Origin: an uncultured Alphaproteobacteria bacterium
GTDB lineage: Bacteria > Pseudomonadota > Alphaproteobacteria > Rhodobacterales > Rhodobacteraceae
DNA length: 64,000 bases
Direction: 5' to 3'
NCBI GenBank assembly: GCA_902581005.1
Contig: CACHMT010000003.1
Span: 1 to 64,000, forward strand
Position 1 is the stretch's first letter. Every line of letters starts with the position of its first letter. The position numbers and the translations under genes were made by a program. Positions 6,422 through 16,590 of this stretch are shown piece by piece. The notes beneath the pieces were generated by a model. That model was not told where the DNA came from, made no database searches, and worked only from the letters and a program-made list of their open reading frames with translations.

Positions 6422-8737
6422 ATGAAATCCTCAGAAATAGAAAAAATGAAATTTACAGCAGCCCACTGGGGAACTTATAAAGTCAGTCAAAACGTAGGAA
6501 AAACCTTTGAACTAGTTCCGTTTGAGAAAGATAAGGACCCATCAGATATAGGAAGAGGAATAGAATCCGCCATAGAAGGTAGTTCGCGTATACAAAAGCC
6601 GGCAATTAGAAAAGGATGGTTAGAGTCTAAGAAAAAACAAAGAGATATCAAAAGAGGAGATGATGAATTTGTAGAGGTATCATGGGAAGACGCATTTGAC
6701 TTAGTCAGCCAAGAAATCAAAAGAGTTATTTCTTCCCACGGAAACGAAAGTATTTATGCGGGTTCATATGGCTGGGCTAGTGCTGGCAGGTTTCACCATG
6801 CTCAAAGCCATTTGAGGAGATTTTTAAATTTAATAGGTGGTTATACTTACTCTAAAAATACCTATAGTTATGCTGCTGCTGAAGTAATCATCCCACATGT
6901 TTTAGGAAATTTTTATAATTTTCTTTTTGATACTACTAGTTGGGAATCAATTTTAGATCACACTTCCCTATTTGTGGCCTTTGGAGGTATTCCTTTAAAA
7001 AATGGACAGATAAATCAGGGAGGAGTTGGTTCACATAATCAAAGAGACTATTTAAAAAAGGCGACTGCGAAAGGAGTAAAGTTTATTAATGTAAGTCCAT
7101 TGAAATCGGACCTAGAAATAGCTAGGAATGTGGAATGGGTCTCATTAAAGCCTAATACTGACGTCGCTCTAATATTATCACTTTGTTACGAAATCAGTAA
7201 AGCCAAAGCAACGAAAAGAGACTTTATAGAAAAATATACAGTGGGTTTTGAACAGTTTTCTGCGTATTTAAATGGACATACTGATGGGGTTGTTAAGAAC
7301 GCAAATTGGGCATCGCGAATTACCGGAATAAGCAAAGAGGCTATTTTTGATCTTGTTAGAAAAATAAAAAGTTCTAAAAGGACAATGATTTCAGTTAGTT
7401 GGTCGCTAACTAGGCAATCGCATGGAGAACAACCTTACTGGGCGGCAATTGCTCTAGCTTGTATTATTGGAGACCTTGGCAAGCCTGGTGGAGGCATTGG
7501 ATTTGGTTATAGTGCAATGAATAGCATCGGCAACCACTACAAAAAAATACCAGCAGTTTCTTTGCCTCAGGGAAAAAACAAAGTCACGAAATTCATTCCT
7601 GTTGCAAGGATTTCAGAGATGCTAGAAAGCCCTGGAACCAGCTTTGATTACAATGGATCAAAACTCACTTATCCTGACATTAAACTGATTTACTGGGCTG
7701 GAGGCAACCCCTTTCACCACCACCAAGATTTAAATAGGATGATCAAAGCGTGGCAACTACCTGAGACTATCATCTCAAATGAATGGTGTTGGAATGCTTT
7801 GGCAAAACATAGTGATATCGTTTTACCGGTTACAACGCCATTGGAGAGAGAAGATATCGCACTTGCGCCAAGAGACCCATATATGATCTTTATGTCAAAA
7901 GTTATTGAACCAATTGGGGAGAGCAAGTCCGATTTTGAAATTTTTTCAGGCCTTGCGGAAAAATTTGATCTCAAAAATGATTATACCGATAACAAAACTG
8001 AAAAGGAATGGATTAGGTGGATCTATGATGAGAGTAACGCTTTACAGGAAAATAACCATAGGTTCCCAGATTTTGAGTCTTTTAAAAAAAAGGGATGGTA
8101 TAAACACCCTGATCCACTCGATCAACAAATATTTTTAGAAAAATTCATTCAATCTCCTAAGAGACACCCGCTAGAAACCCCGAGTGGGAAAATTGAAATT
8201 TTTTCGGAGGAAATCGACAGCTTTCAATATGCAGATTGTGTGGGCCATCCCAAATGGTATGGCGATAAAGAATATCTAGGTAATACCTCAAAGTACAAAC
8301 TGCATCTTCTTTCAAATCAACCTAAATTTAAACTTCATTCGCAATTAGATAACGGTCAAGTTGCAGACAATGAAAAATCAGAGGGGAGAGCAATAATTGA
8401 GGTAAATAGGAGTGATGCAAACGCTAGAGGTTTATTAGATAAAATGCTGGTAAAAGTTTTCAATGACAGAGGCTCCTGCCTCGCAGTATTAAAAATATCA
8501 GAAAGTATTATGGAAGGAGTCGTGAATATTCCGACTGGCGCTTGGTTAGACCCTTCAAAAAGTAATACACTGAGTTGCGTACATGGCAATCCGAACGTGT
8601 TAACTTTGGATGCAGGTACGTCTAAACTGGCTCAAGGCCCTTCATCACATACTTGCCTAGTAGAGATTGAACAATTTAAAAAGGAACCCCCCAGAATTAG
8701 GGCTTTTGATCCTCCAAAAGTCATGAAAACTAAATGA
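6422..8737 (+). CDS. molybdopterin oxidoreductase, BisC/TorA/DMSO-reductase type
   Basis: Mo-bisMGD enzyme of the DMSO reductase family, closest by eye to the BisC/TorZ/TorA group that reduces S- or N-oxides. It opens with FTAAHWGTYKV and has GSYGWASAGRFHHAQSHLRRFLN, where Ser (about residue 120) would be the molybdenum ligand. There is no N-terminal 4Fe-4S cysteine motif. YWAGGNPFHHHQDLNR, NEWCWNALAKHSDIVLPVTTPLEREDI and HLLSNQPKFKLHSQLD are cofactor-binding blocks of the family. No twin-arginine signal is present, so it is predicted cytoplasmic like BisC, which repairs biotin or methionine sulfoxide. No chaperone or cytochrome partner gene lies next to it. Its 771 residues are normal for the group. 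The exact substrate is not decidable. Confidence 0.85.
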   Translation: MKSSEIEKMKFTAAHWGTYKVSQNVGKTFELVPFEKDKDPSDIGRGIESAIEGSSRIQKPAIRKGWLESKKKQRDIKRGDDEFVEVSWEDAFDLVSQEIKRVISSHGNESIYAGSYGWASAGRFHHAQSHLRRFLNLIGGYTYSKNTYSYAAAEVIIPHVLGNFYNFLFDTTSWESILDHTSLFVAFGGIPLKNGQINQGGVGSHNQRDYLKKATAKGVKFINVSPLKSDLEIARNVEWVSLKPNTDVALILSLCYEISKAKATKRDFIEKYTVGFEQFSAYLNGHTDGVVKNANWASRITGISKEAIFDLVRKIKSSKRTMISVSWSLTRQSHGEQPYWAAIALACIIGDLGKPGGGIGFGYSAMNSIGNHYKKIPAVSLPQGKNKVTKFIPVARISEMLESPGTSFDYNGSKLTYPDIKLIYWAGGNPFHHHQDLNRMIKAWQLPETIISNEWCWNALAKHSDIVLPVTTPLEREDIALAPRDPYMIFMSKVIEPIGESKSDFEIFSGLAEKFDLKNDYTDNKTEKEWIRWIYDESNALQENNHRFPDFESFKKKGWYKHPDPLDQQIFLEKFIQSPKRHPLETPSGKIEIFSEEIDSFQYADCVGHPKWYGDKEYLGNTSKYKLHLLSNQPKFKLHSQLDNGQVADNEKSEGRAIIEVNRSDANARGLLDKMLVKVFNDRGSCLAVLKISESIMEGVVNIPTGAWLDPSKSNTLSCVHGNPNVLTLDAGTSKLAQGPSSHTCLVEIEQFKKEPPRIRAFDPPKVMKTK

Positions 8738-8830
8738 ATTAAGGATCTAGACAAAGTGTCGCAAATATTCGATTAGCATTTATATATTGTTGACTAAGGC
8801 GATAAATTTTGCAATCGTTGATCACATTAA

Positions 8831-10972
<2,142 letters not shown>

Positions 10973-11029
10973 GTCGCAAGCACTTCACATAGCACTAAGA
11001 ATTAGTAAATCTGGTTGAAAAGTACGTTT

Positions 11030-11044
11030 TGGCATGATTATTGA
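11030..11044 (+). promoter_or_regulatory. candidate sigma-54 promoter for the flagellin gene
   Basis: TGGCATG-ATTA-TTGA matches the sigma-54 pattern TGGCACG-N4-TTGC at most positions, with correct spacing between the -24 GG and the -12 element. The -12 dinucleotide reads GA instead of GC, which weakens the call. It lies 35 bases before the flagellin start, and alphaproteobacterial flagellin genes such as those of Caulobacter are known to use sigma-54. Confidence 0.35.
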
Positions 11045-11078
11045 TTGAGCTATTCTTTTATTATTAAAAGTTATATGA

Positions 11079-13655
11079 ATGACCTCAATTTTTCCTGGTG
11101 GTAATGCTTTAAACGCTGCGAATATAACCAATCAACAGCAAAATCAGTCTGCTGAACTAGTGGAAAAAATTTCCAACGGAAAGAGGCTGATAACCGGTGC
11201 AGATGATGCTGGAAATATTAATAAAGTAAATAACTTAAAAGCAAAAGTGTTAAGTACTAAAGCTGCTATTCGAAGCGTAACAGACATGATGTCTATGGCT
11301 CAAATAGCTGACCAAGGCTATAATAATATCAATAAAATGCTATTAAGGGCGAACGAACTAGCAGTACAATCCACTAATAAGATTTACAAAGATGCTGATC
11401 GAATTGCCCTCAATAATGAAATCCAAAATATCATTGATGAAATAGATAATATCGCCAATGGGATCAGCTTTAATGATACCACACTTATAAATAGTTCTAT
11501 CAAGCAAATTCACTCTGATATGGGTACGGGAAGAACAGGTGAGATATCTTTAGATTTAAGTAATATCGATACAAAACATATAGGTCTGTATTCCCAGAGC
11601 TCATTAAATTTCAGTAGTGATTTAAGCATTGATACTTTTGATGGCATAGATCAGGAAAACTTTCTGTACAATAATGTTTCAACTGATTCAAGTAGATTGA
11701 TCGACTTGGGCGATAGCCTAATTCCTTCTAGCGGAAAAGCGTTTTTCTCGGGATCACATATAGATTTATCACTTAACGACTCTAAGTTGAATAATGAAAC
11801 AATTAAACTAAGAACTATTGCTACAGCGTCTACTGCTAAAAATAGCGTGTCAGTAGTCGGCAACAAGGTGTACGTTGGGAATGGAACTACAGCCGATCAT
11901 GTAGCAACAGTAGATGGCACTTTAGATGGAACAAACGGAAAGAAACTGCGTATTAATATTGAAGAACCTTCTTTTACAAATGGTGACTTTGAATCAGCGG
12001 CTGATTTAGAAGGTTGGACTGTGGAGACTGAAAGAGTGTATTTGAATGGAAGTGACCTTATAGATGGTAAAGCTACTCCGGTTGATAACACCTATCACAA
12101 TAATAATTCTAGCAGAGGTTTAAATGACTCTGATCCACTTGCTAATGGTGGCACAATGTCAGGTGGCATTACGACAACACAAGTTAATAACGGATCGAAG
12201 GCTGTTCGCTTAACTAGCGCCAATTTAACCTCCTCTTCGGGTTACGCTACGGTTAGAGGGCCATACCTGTACAGCAATTCCTACGTTACACTGGGGACCT
12301 CAAGTTCAGTATCATTTGCTTGGCGGGCAGAAGGAGGTGGAGATGCTTATGACGTATATGCATATTTAGTAGATATAGATGATCCGAGTAAAAAAATTAC
12401 ATTACTTAATGAGCATACAAACAACACATCAGGAACCTCTCCTTGGACAACTAAGACAGTCAATATAAATGAAGAAGGAACATTTCAATTCGTTTTTGTT
12501 GCTGGTTCTTATGATGCAAGCGGGGGGAAAGCGTTAGGAGCTCAATTGTTTATCGATGATGTAGCAGTAACAAATGCAGCGAGAAAATTAAATGGTTCCG
12601 TTATTGAAAGCATCGGTTCATTGTTATACGGCGAAGTAGATGTTAATTCAAATGGCAATCTGTCCGTTGGGGCATCAGCGTCCTTAACAGAGAAAATCAT
12701 AAATACTGGACAAGATGTCAGCATATTGGGAACTCTTGGCAAAAAACAAATAAGTGTGAAAAGTGGGGATATTGCTGAGGTAATTGCTAATAAAATCAAC
12801 AAAGTGAAGGATGAAACATCTGTAGAAGCAACTTCTTCGACGCAGGCAATGTTATCTTTTGAGAATACCAGCGGAACAAATTTGAATGATACTGTTTCAT
12901 TTAATTTATATGGTATAGATGGAACGATGAGACATATTAGTTCTAAAATTAACTTTGGTTCAGCCAACCAAAACATGGACTTAGGTCCTCTTAAAGCCGA
13001 GATCAATAATTTTTCAAGCCAGACAGGTATAACGGCATATATATCTGATGACAAGCAAGCAATTATTTTTAAAACGAGGCAGGGCTTTGATATATTAATT
13101 GAGGATTTCAACTTAAAAAATGATACCAATAGCGTCTTCATGTATCTAAATGAGATGAAATCATCTGGGAAAATATCTCCATGTTCATTAAAGCTCAGCC
13201 AGAGTTCAAGTGGTGCAAGTGCTAATGACTCAGCTAGAATTGCTGGTGAAGTTATCCTTAAAAGCCATAAGCACTTCTCTCTGAATTCTACTCAAACCGA
13301 AAGCATACTTTCACTTCGTGAAAAAAATCTCGACTTTGTTTCTTTGTCCACGATAGCGGCAAGATCTTTCGAGGCCGCAAAAAGCTCTATTGATGTTATA
13401 AAGTTTTCCATGAAGTCAATAGCTGCTGAACAGAGTAAAGTTGGTGGACTTGCAAATCAGCTTCAAGAAACAGTGCGTAATCTGAGCCACATGAAGTCTC
13501 TGGATAAAATTTCCATTGGTAAAATAGAAGATGTCGACGTTCCCAAAACAGTTGTCTCCTTACAGAAAGCAAACTATATTCAAAGTATTGCGACTGCGAT
13601 GGTTAACAGAGTTAAATCAACAATGGAAGCTGTCCTTCAAATACTAGATCGATAA
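11079..13655 (+). CDS. large flagellin with carbohydrate-binding-like insert
   Basis: Flagellar filament protein of 858 residues, far longer than the usual 270-500. Residues 1-165 are the D0/D1 helices (LVEKISNGKRLITGADDAG, KAAIRSVTDMMSMAQIADQGYNNINKMLLRANELAVQSTN). Residues 725-858 give the C-terminal pair (SLSTIAARSFEAAKSSIDVIKFSMKSIAAEQSKVGGLANQLQ, ANYIQSIATAMVNRVKS). The middle holds a beta-rich insert. From about residue 300 to 500 it resembles a jelly-roll, CBM-like surface domain: NGDFESAADLEGWTV, GSKAVRLTS, SVSFAWRAEGGGDAYDVYAYLVD, GAQLFIDDVAVT. It would be exported by the flagellar type III apparatus. No other flagellar gene is nearby. A flavin reductase gene follows after 24 bases. 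Confidence 0.85.
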   Translation: MTSIFPGGNALNAANITNQQQNQSAELVEKISNGKRLITGADDAGNINKVNNLKAKVLSTKAAIRSVTDMMSMAQIADQGYNNINKMLLRANELAVQSTNKIYKDADRIALNNEIQNIIDEIDNIANGISFNDTTLINSSIKQIHSDMGTGRTGEISLDLSNIDTKHIGLYSQSSLNFSSDLSIDTFDGIDQENFLYNNVSTDSSRLIDLGDSLIPSSGKAFFSGSHIDLSLNDSKLNNETIKLRTIATASTAKNSVSVVGNKVYVGNGTTADHVATVDGTLDGTNGKKLRINIEEPSFTNGDFESAADLEGWTVETERVYLNGSDLIDGKATPVDNTYHNNNSSRGLNDSDPLANGGTMSGGITTTQVNNGSKAVRLTSANLTSSSGYATVRGPYLYSNSYVTLGTSSSVSFAWRAEGGGDAYDVYAYLVDIDDPSKKITLLNEHTNNTSGTSPWTTKTVNINEEGTFQFVFVAGSYDASGGKALGAQLFIDDVAVTNAARKLNGSVIESIGSLLYGEVDVNSNGNLSVGASASLTEKIINTGQDVSILGTLGKKQISVKSGDIAEVIANKINKVKDETSVEATSSTQAMLSFENTSGTNLNDTVSFNLYGIDGTMRHISSKINFGSANQNMDLGPLKAEINNFSSQTGITAYISDDKQAIIFKTRQGFDILIEDFNLKNDTNSVFMYLNEMKSSGKISPCSLKLSQSSSGASANDSARIAGEVILKSHKHFSLNSTQTESILSLREKNLDFVSLSTIAARSFEAAKSSIDVIKFSMKSIAAEQSKVGGLANQLQETVRNLSHMKSLDKISIGKIEDVDVPKTVVSLQKANYIQSIATAMVNRVKSTMEAVLQILDR

Positions 13656-13679
13656 CAACTTTTACGCTAAGGATAATAC

Positions 13680-14342
13680 ATGTTTTATACAACTCAGGCA
13701 AACGATCATGGGTTCCCACACGACCCTTTCAAAGCAATAGTAACACCGAGGCCTATCGGTTGGATTGGATCAATTGATAAAGACGGAGTTGCCAATCTAG
13801 CGCCACATAGTTACTTTAATGCAATTTCAGATAACCCCTATTTTGTTATTTTTGGCTCTATCACTTATAAAGATACCGTACGTAATATTGAAGACACAGG
13901 TGACTTCACCTGCTCTCTAGTTTCTGAAGACATGTTTGATGCTATGAACTCTTCATCAGTTCCAGTTGAACCGAAAGTAGATGAATTTAATTTAGCCGGG
14001 ATTAAAAAGCAAGAAAGTAATTTGGTAAAATCGCCTTTTGTAAGTGGTTGCTGTGCTGCTTTAGAGTGCAAACTATGGAAAACTATTGATATTCCTGGGA
14101 CTGATCGATCTAACTTGACAGGCAATTATTCAATAATTGGCGAAGTAGTAGGGATCCATATCAATGACGAATACATTGAAAATGGTATGTTCAATACCAA
14201 GAAAGCAAGACCTGTTGCAAGATTAGGCTATATGGACTACGGAGTTGTAGGTGAAGAAAATATTTTCTCTAAAAATAGACCAAAAATTAACTCTGAAGGT
14301 AAATTGGAACAGGTTGGTAATTGGGATGGCGTGTATCGCTGA
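13680..14342 (+). CDS. flavin reductase family protein (FMN-binding split barrel)
   Basis: FMN-binding split-barrel protein of the flavin reductase/flavoredoxin family. Diagnostic parts are FKAIVTPRPIGWIGSIDKDGVANLAPHSYFNAISDNPYFVIFGS, then KDTVRNIEDTGDFTCSLVSEDM and the C-terminal ARLGYMDYGVV. Members use NAD(P)H to reduce flavin or act as electron carriers; the partner here is unknown. It begins 24 bases after the flagellin gene with a good AAGGA ribosome site. It converges on thyX with two bases between the stops. ThyX also uses reduced FAD, but a functional link is only a thought. Confidence 0.85.
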   Translation: MFYTTQANDHGFPHDPFKAIVTPRPIGWIGSIDKDGVANLAPHSYFNAISDNPYFVIFGSITYKDTVRNIEDTGDFTCSLVSEDMFDAMNSSSVPVEPKVDEFNLAGIKKQESNLVKSPFVSGCCAALECKLWKTIDIPGTDRSNLTGNYSIIGEVVGIHINDEYIENGMFNTKKARPVARLGYMDYGVVGEENIFSKNRPKINSEGKLEQVGNWDGVYR

Positions 14343-14344
14343 AA

Positions 14345-15259
14345 TTATTCTATTTCCGGGAAATGCTCTAGAAATTCGTTCCATTCTCTTTTTGACATTC
14401 CGGAATTTTCAAAGGCTATCTTCTCACCTTTCAATTTTGTTTTAAGGCACTCGACCGCCTGACTTGATAAATGGATCGAATTCAATTGATAGTCCAAAAA
14501 CGCTTGGAATGCTTTAGGAACCCATTTTTGTACTATCTCACCGATTGTTTCTGCGTATACTCTTATCTCATATTGAGCATGTTTATCTGCTCTGAGCCGC
14601 AAAAAGTTAAATAAATTGTGTAGGTCTGTTTTCCAGTACCACTGAGTATAAATATTTGTTGGCAAATTCATTCTGGCTAATTCTCTTGCTAAACCAGGTT
14701 TCCCATCAGAGGAAAGTAATCGTTCATAATTTGCATAACTTCGGTCACTGTCATTTTTTAAAATCTCTAGAACTCGCTGTGCTTCTTCTGCTTCTAATAC
14801 TTCTCCCCTACCCTGGTTATTAATCTTCGATTGAGCAGCTAAATTACTAGGGTCAGGGATATAAAACTCTTTATCAAGAATAGAATACCGAGCTGAGTAC
14901 TCATTAACGTTAGCTGTCCTATGTCTAATCCACTGCCTTGCTACGAATACAGGTAGTTTTATATGAAATTTTATTTCACACATTTCAAATGGCGTAGAGT
15001 GCCAGTGTCGCATTAAATAACGAATTAAGGAATTATCGTCTTGAGCTTTCTTAGTGCCCGCACCATATGAAACCCGTGCTGCTTGAACAATTGCGTCATC
15101 ATCCCCCATATAGTCTATTACCCTTACAAGGCCATGATCCAAAATAGGAAAGATTTTGAAGAGGCTATTTTCGAGGCCTTCTATAGTGGCTCTTTTAGTA
15201 GTGAAAGATTTTTTTCTTTCTTCCTCTACTGACTTCTTATCTTTTTCAGATATTGTCAT
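14345..15259 (-). CDS. thyX: FAD-dependent thymidylate synthase ThyX
   Basis: Makes dTMP from dUMP using methylene-THF and NADPH with FAD, replacing ThyA. The ThyX signature RHRX7S is present as [11 protein letters not shown], inside [22 protein letters not shown]. Other family parts are [44 protein letters not shown] and [33 protein letters not shown]. The ORF track starts at a GTG two codons upstream; the ATG at 15259 has a GAGAAAG stretch at suitable spacing, so I use it. The length of about 304 aa is typical of the alphaproteobacterial form. It is divergent from gloA. Confidence 0.96.
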   Translation of the reverse strand: MTISEKDKKSVEEERKKSFTTKRATIEGLENSLFKIFPILDHGLVRVIDYMGDDDAIVQAARVSYGAGTKKAQDDNSLIRYLMRHWHSTPFEMCEIKFHIKLPVFVARQWIRHRTANVNEYSARYSILDKEFYIPDPSNLAAQSKINNQGRGEVLEAEEAQRVLEILKNDSDRSYANYERLLSSDGKPGLARELARMNLPTNIYTQWYWKTDLHNLFNFLRLRADKHAQYEIRVYAETIGEIVQKWVPKAFQAFLDYQLNSIHLSSQAVECLKTKLKGEKIAFENSGMSKREWNEFLEHFPEIE

Positions 15260-15316
15260 TTGCACGCTTTCTCATAAAATATACTCTTAATTAGTTTTAA
15301 CAAGGATAGGAATAGA

Positions 15317-15745
15317 ATGGCAATCAAATATTTGCATACAATGGTAAGGGTAAGAGATATTGACACATCGCTAAACTTTTATTGCAACCTGCTTGGGCTA
15401 AATGAAGTCCGCAGAAAGGAATATGAACAAGGCAAATTTACACTAATTTTTCTTGCACCACCTAATCAACCCGATGCAATGATTGAGTTAACATATAATT
15501 GGGATAGCTCAGAAACATATACAGAGGGACGAAATTTTGGCCACTTAGCTTTTGAGGTTGATGATATTTATCAAAGCTGTCAGTATTTGCTAGATAATGG
15601 TGTAAGTATAAATAGACCACCAAGAGACGGGCGTATGGCTTTTGTTAGATCACCAGATAATATCTCTATAGAACTTTTGCAAAAGGGTGAACCCAAAGAA
15701 ATCCAATCTCCTTGGGATACAATGGAAAATATTGGTTACTGGTAG
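15317..15745 (+). CDS. gloA: lactoylglutathione lyase (glyoxalase I)
   Basis: Converts the methylglyoxal-glutathione hemithioacetal to S-lactoylglutathione in the cytoplasm. The 142-residue VOC-fold protein begins IKYLHTMVRVRDIDTSLNFYCNLLGLNEVRRKE. Metal-ligand positions are His in YLHTMVRV, Glu in MIELTYNWD, His in NFGHLAFEVDD and Glu in ISIELLQKG. A short ribosome site (AAGGATAGGAA) precedes the ATG. The stop codon touches the tmRNA promoter that follows, so the gene is transcriptionally separate from ssrA. Confidence 0.93.
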   Translation: MAIKYLHTMVRVRDIDTSLNFYCNLLGLNEVRRKEYEQGKFTLIFLAPPNQPDAMIELTYNWDSSETYTEGRNFGHLAFEVDDIYQSCQYLLDNGVSINRPPRDGRMAFVRSPDNISIELLQKGEPKEIQSPWDTMENIGYW

Positions 15746-15774
15746 TTGATAATTTTCGAGAATTATAGCATAAT
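15746..15774 (+). promoter_or_regulatory. sigma-70-type promoter of ssrA
   Basis: TTGATA at 15746-15751, a 17-base spacer and CATAAT at 15769-15774. This is a good housekeeping promoter placed directly after the gloA stop, with an expected start near 15781, ahead of the acceptor piece of the permuted tmRNA. Confidence 0.6.
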
Positions 15775-15780
15775 ATCGTC

Positions 15781-16085
15781 GTCTTTTCGACTATGGTAAT
15801 AAACGCGCATGTAATAAACGGATCGGACCCGGGGGCGGTACCCGGCGGCTCCACCAAAAAATTTCAGGGGGCCGAAATAGGATCGACGGACGTCTAAAGA
15901 TGTTTGCTTTTACTCGGCGGGACGCCACCGTTATCGGCACAAATTGTATAATTGCAAATGACGATTATGCTCCGGTTGCAGTTGCAGCGTAAGCAGTAAC
16001 GAATACCGAAACTTAACTCCAATCTGTTTGCACAGATTGGCGGGGTTTGTAGGCACCTGGCAACAGAAGCCTACGCTACCGCGAC
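15781..16085 (+). ncRNA. ssrA: transfer-messenger RNA, circularly permuted two-piece form
   Basis: tmRNA that rescues stalled ribosomes and tags their products for proteolysis. The gene is permuted as in other alphaproteobacteria. The acceptor piece comes first: T-arm CCGGG/CCCGG around GGCGGTA, then CGGCTCC and ACCA ending at 15856. After a short intervening segment the coding piece begins GGGGCCG at 15868. GGGGCCG and CGGCTCC pair over seven positions with the G3-U70 wobble that marks alanine charging. GGATCGACGG follows. The tag frame at 15954-15992 encodes ANDDYAPVAVAA and a stop. Hairpins AATCTGT/ACAGATT and GTAGGC/GCCTAC fit downstream stems. The outer ends are approximate. Confidence 0.93.
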
Positions 16086-16099
16086 AAGGGGATTGCTTA

Positions 16100-16570
16100 A
16101 TGGCGGATATGAATTATAAAGTGCTTATAGAAAAAGCTATGTTGAATATGGTAAGGGATATTTTAAAAAAAATATCAAAAGATGGCTTGCCAAAAAACCA
16201 CCATTTCTTGATAACCTTTTTTTCAAACTCGAAAGGTGTAATTATTCCTGATTGGATGAAAGAAAAGTATCCAGATAAGATGACGATTATTATTAGAAAT
16301 TGGTTTGAAAACCTTAATGTGACCGACAAGAAATTTGAAATATCACTCAATTTTAATAACAATGTGGAAAGGTTAACTATTCCTTTCAATAGCCTTGAAT
16401 TATTTGCGGATCCATCAGTTGATTTTGCTATAAGTTTTAATCAAGTTAATAGTATGCCAACTAGCGAAGCCGAAGGTGATAACGAACCTAACAAACAAAC
16501 TGCTTCAAAAAAAGATGAGTTGAGTAAAAAAAACGAAAATGTAATTAATTTAAAAAATTTCAAAAAATAA
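16100..16570 (+). CDS. sspB: SspB-family ClpXP adaptor
   Basis: Predicted adaptor that tethers ssrA-tagged proteins to ClpXP. MNYKVLIEKAMLNMVRDILKKISKDGLPKNHHFLITFFSNSKGVIIPDWMKEKYPDKMTIII matches the SspB peptide-binding domain (about residues 1-115). A polar, disordered linker follows. The protein ends NVINLKNFKK, which matches the short C-terminal ClpX-docking tail of alphaproteobacterial SspB. The ORF track starts at 16028 inside the tmRNA; the ATG at 16100, with AGGGG upstream, removes that overlap and gives the usual N-terminus. It sits directly after ssrA, the gene for its substrate tag, and 20 bases before fumC. Confidence 0.88.
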   Translation: MADMNYKVLIEKAMLNMVRDILKKISKDGLPKNHHFLITFFSNSKGVIIPDWMKEKYPDKMTIIIRNWFENLNVTDKKFEISLNFNNNVERLTIPFNSLELFADPSVDFAISFNQVNSMPTSEAEGDNEPNKQTASKKDELSKKNENVINLKNFKK

Positions 16571-16590
16571 TTGAATAATGGGAGAAACAA

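Noticed and set aside
12542-13141. 199-aa minus-strand ORF inside the flagellin gene
   Set aside because: It lies fully within a well-supported flagellin frame, has no recognisable family features and no ribosome site; it is a shadow of the coding strand.
15781-15856. Acceptor piece of tmRNA as an independent tRNA gene
   Set aside because: It has a T-arm and CCA but no anticodon arm, and its acceptor strand pairs with the downstream coding piece, as expected for permuted tmRNA.
16028-16099. Upstream start of the sspB frame in the ORF track
   Set aside because: These codons fall in the structured 3' part of the tmRNA (GTAGGC/GCCTAC hairpin) and do not look like protein; the ATG at 16100 gives the usual SspB N-terminus.
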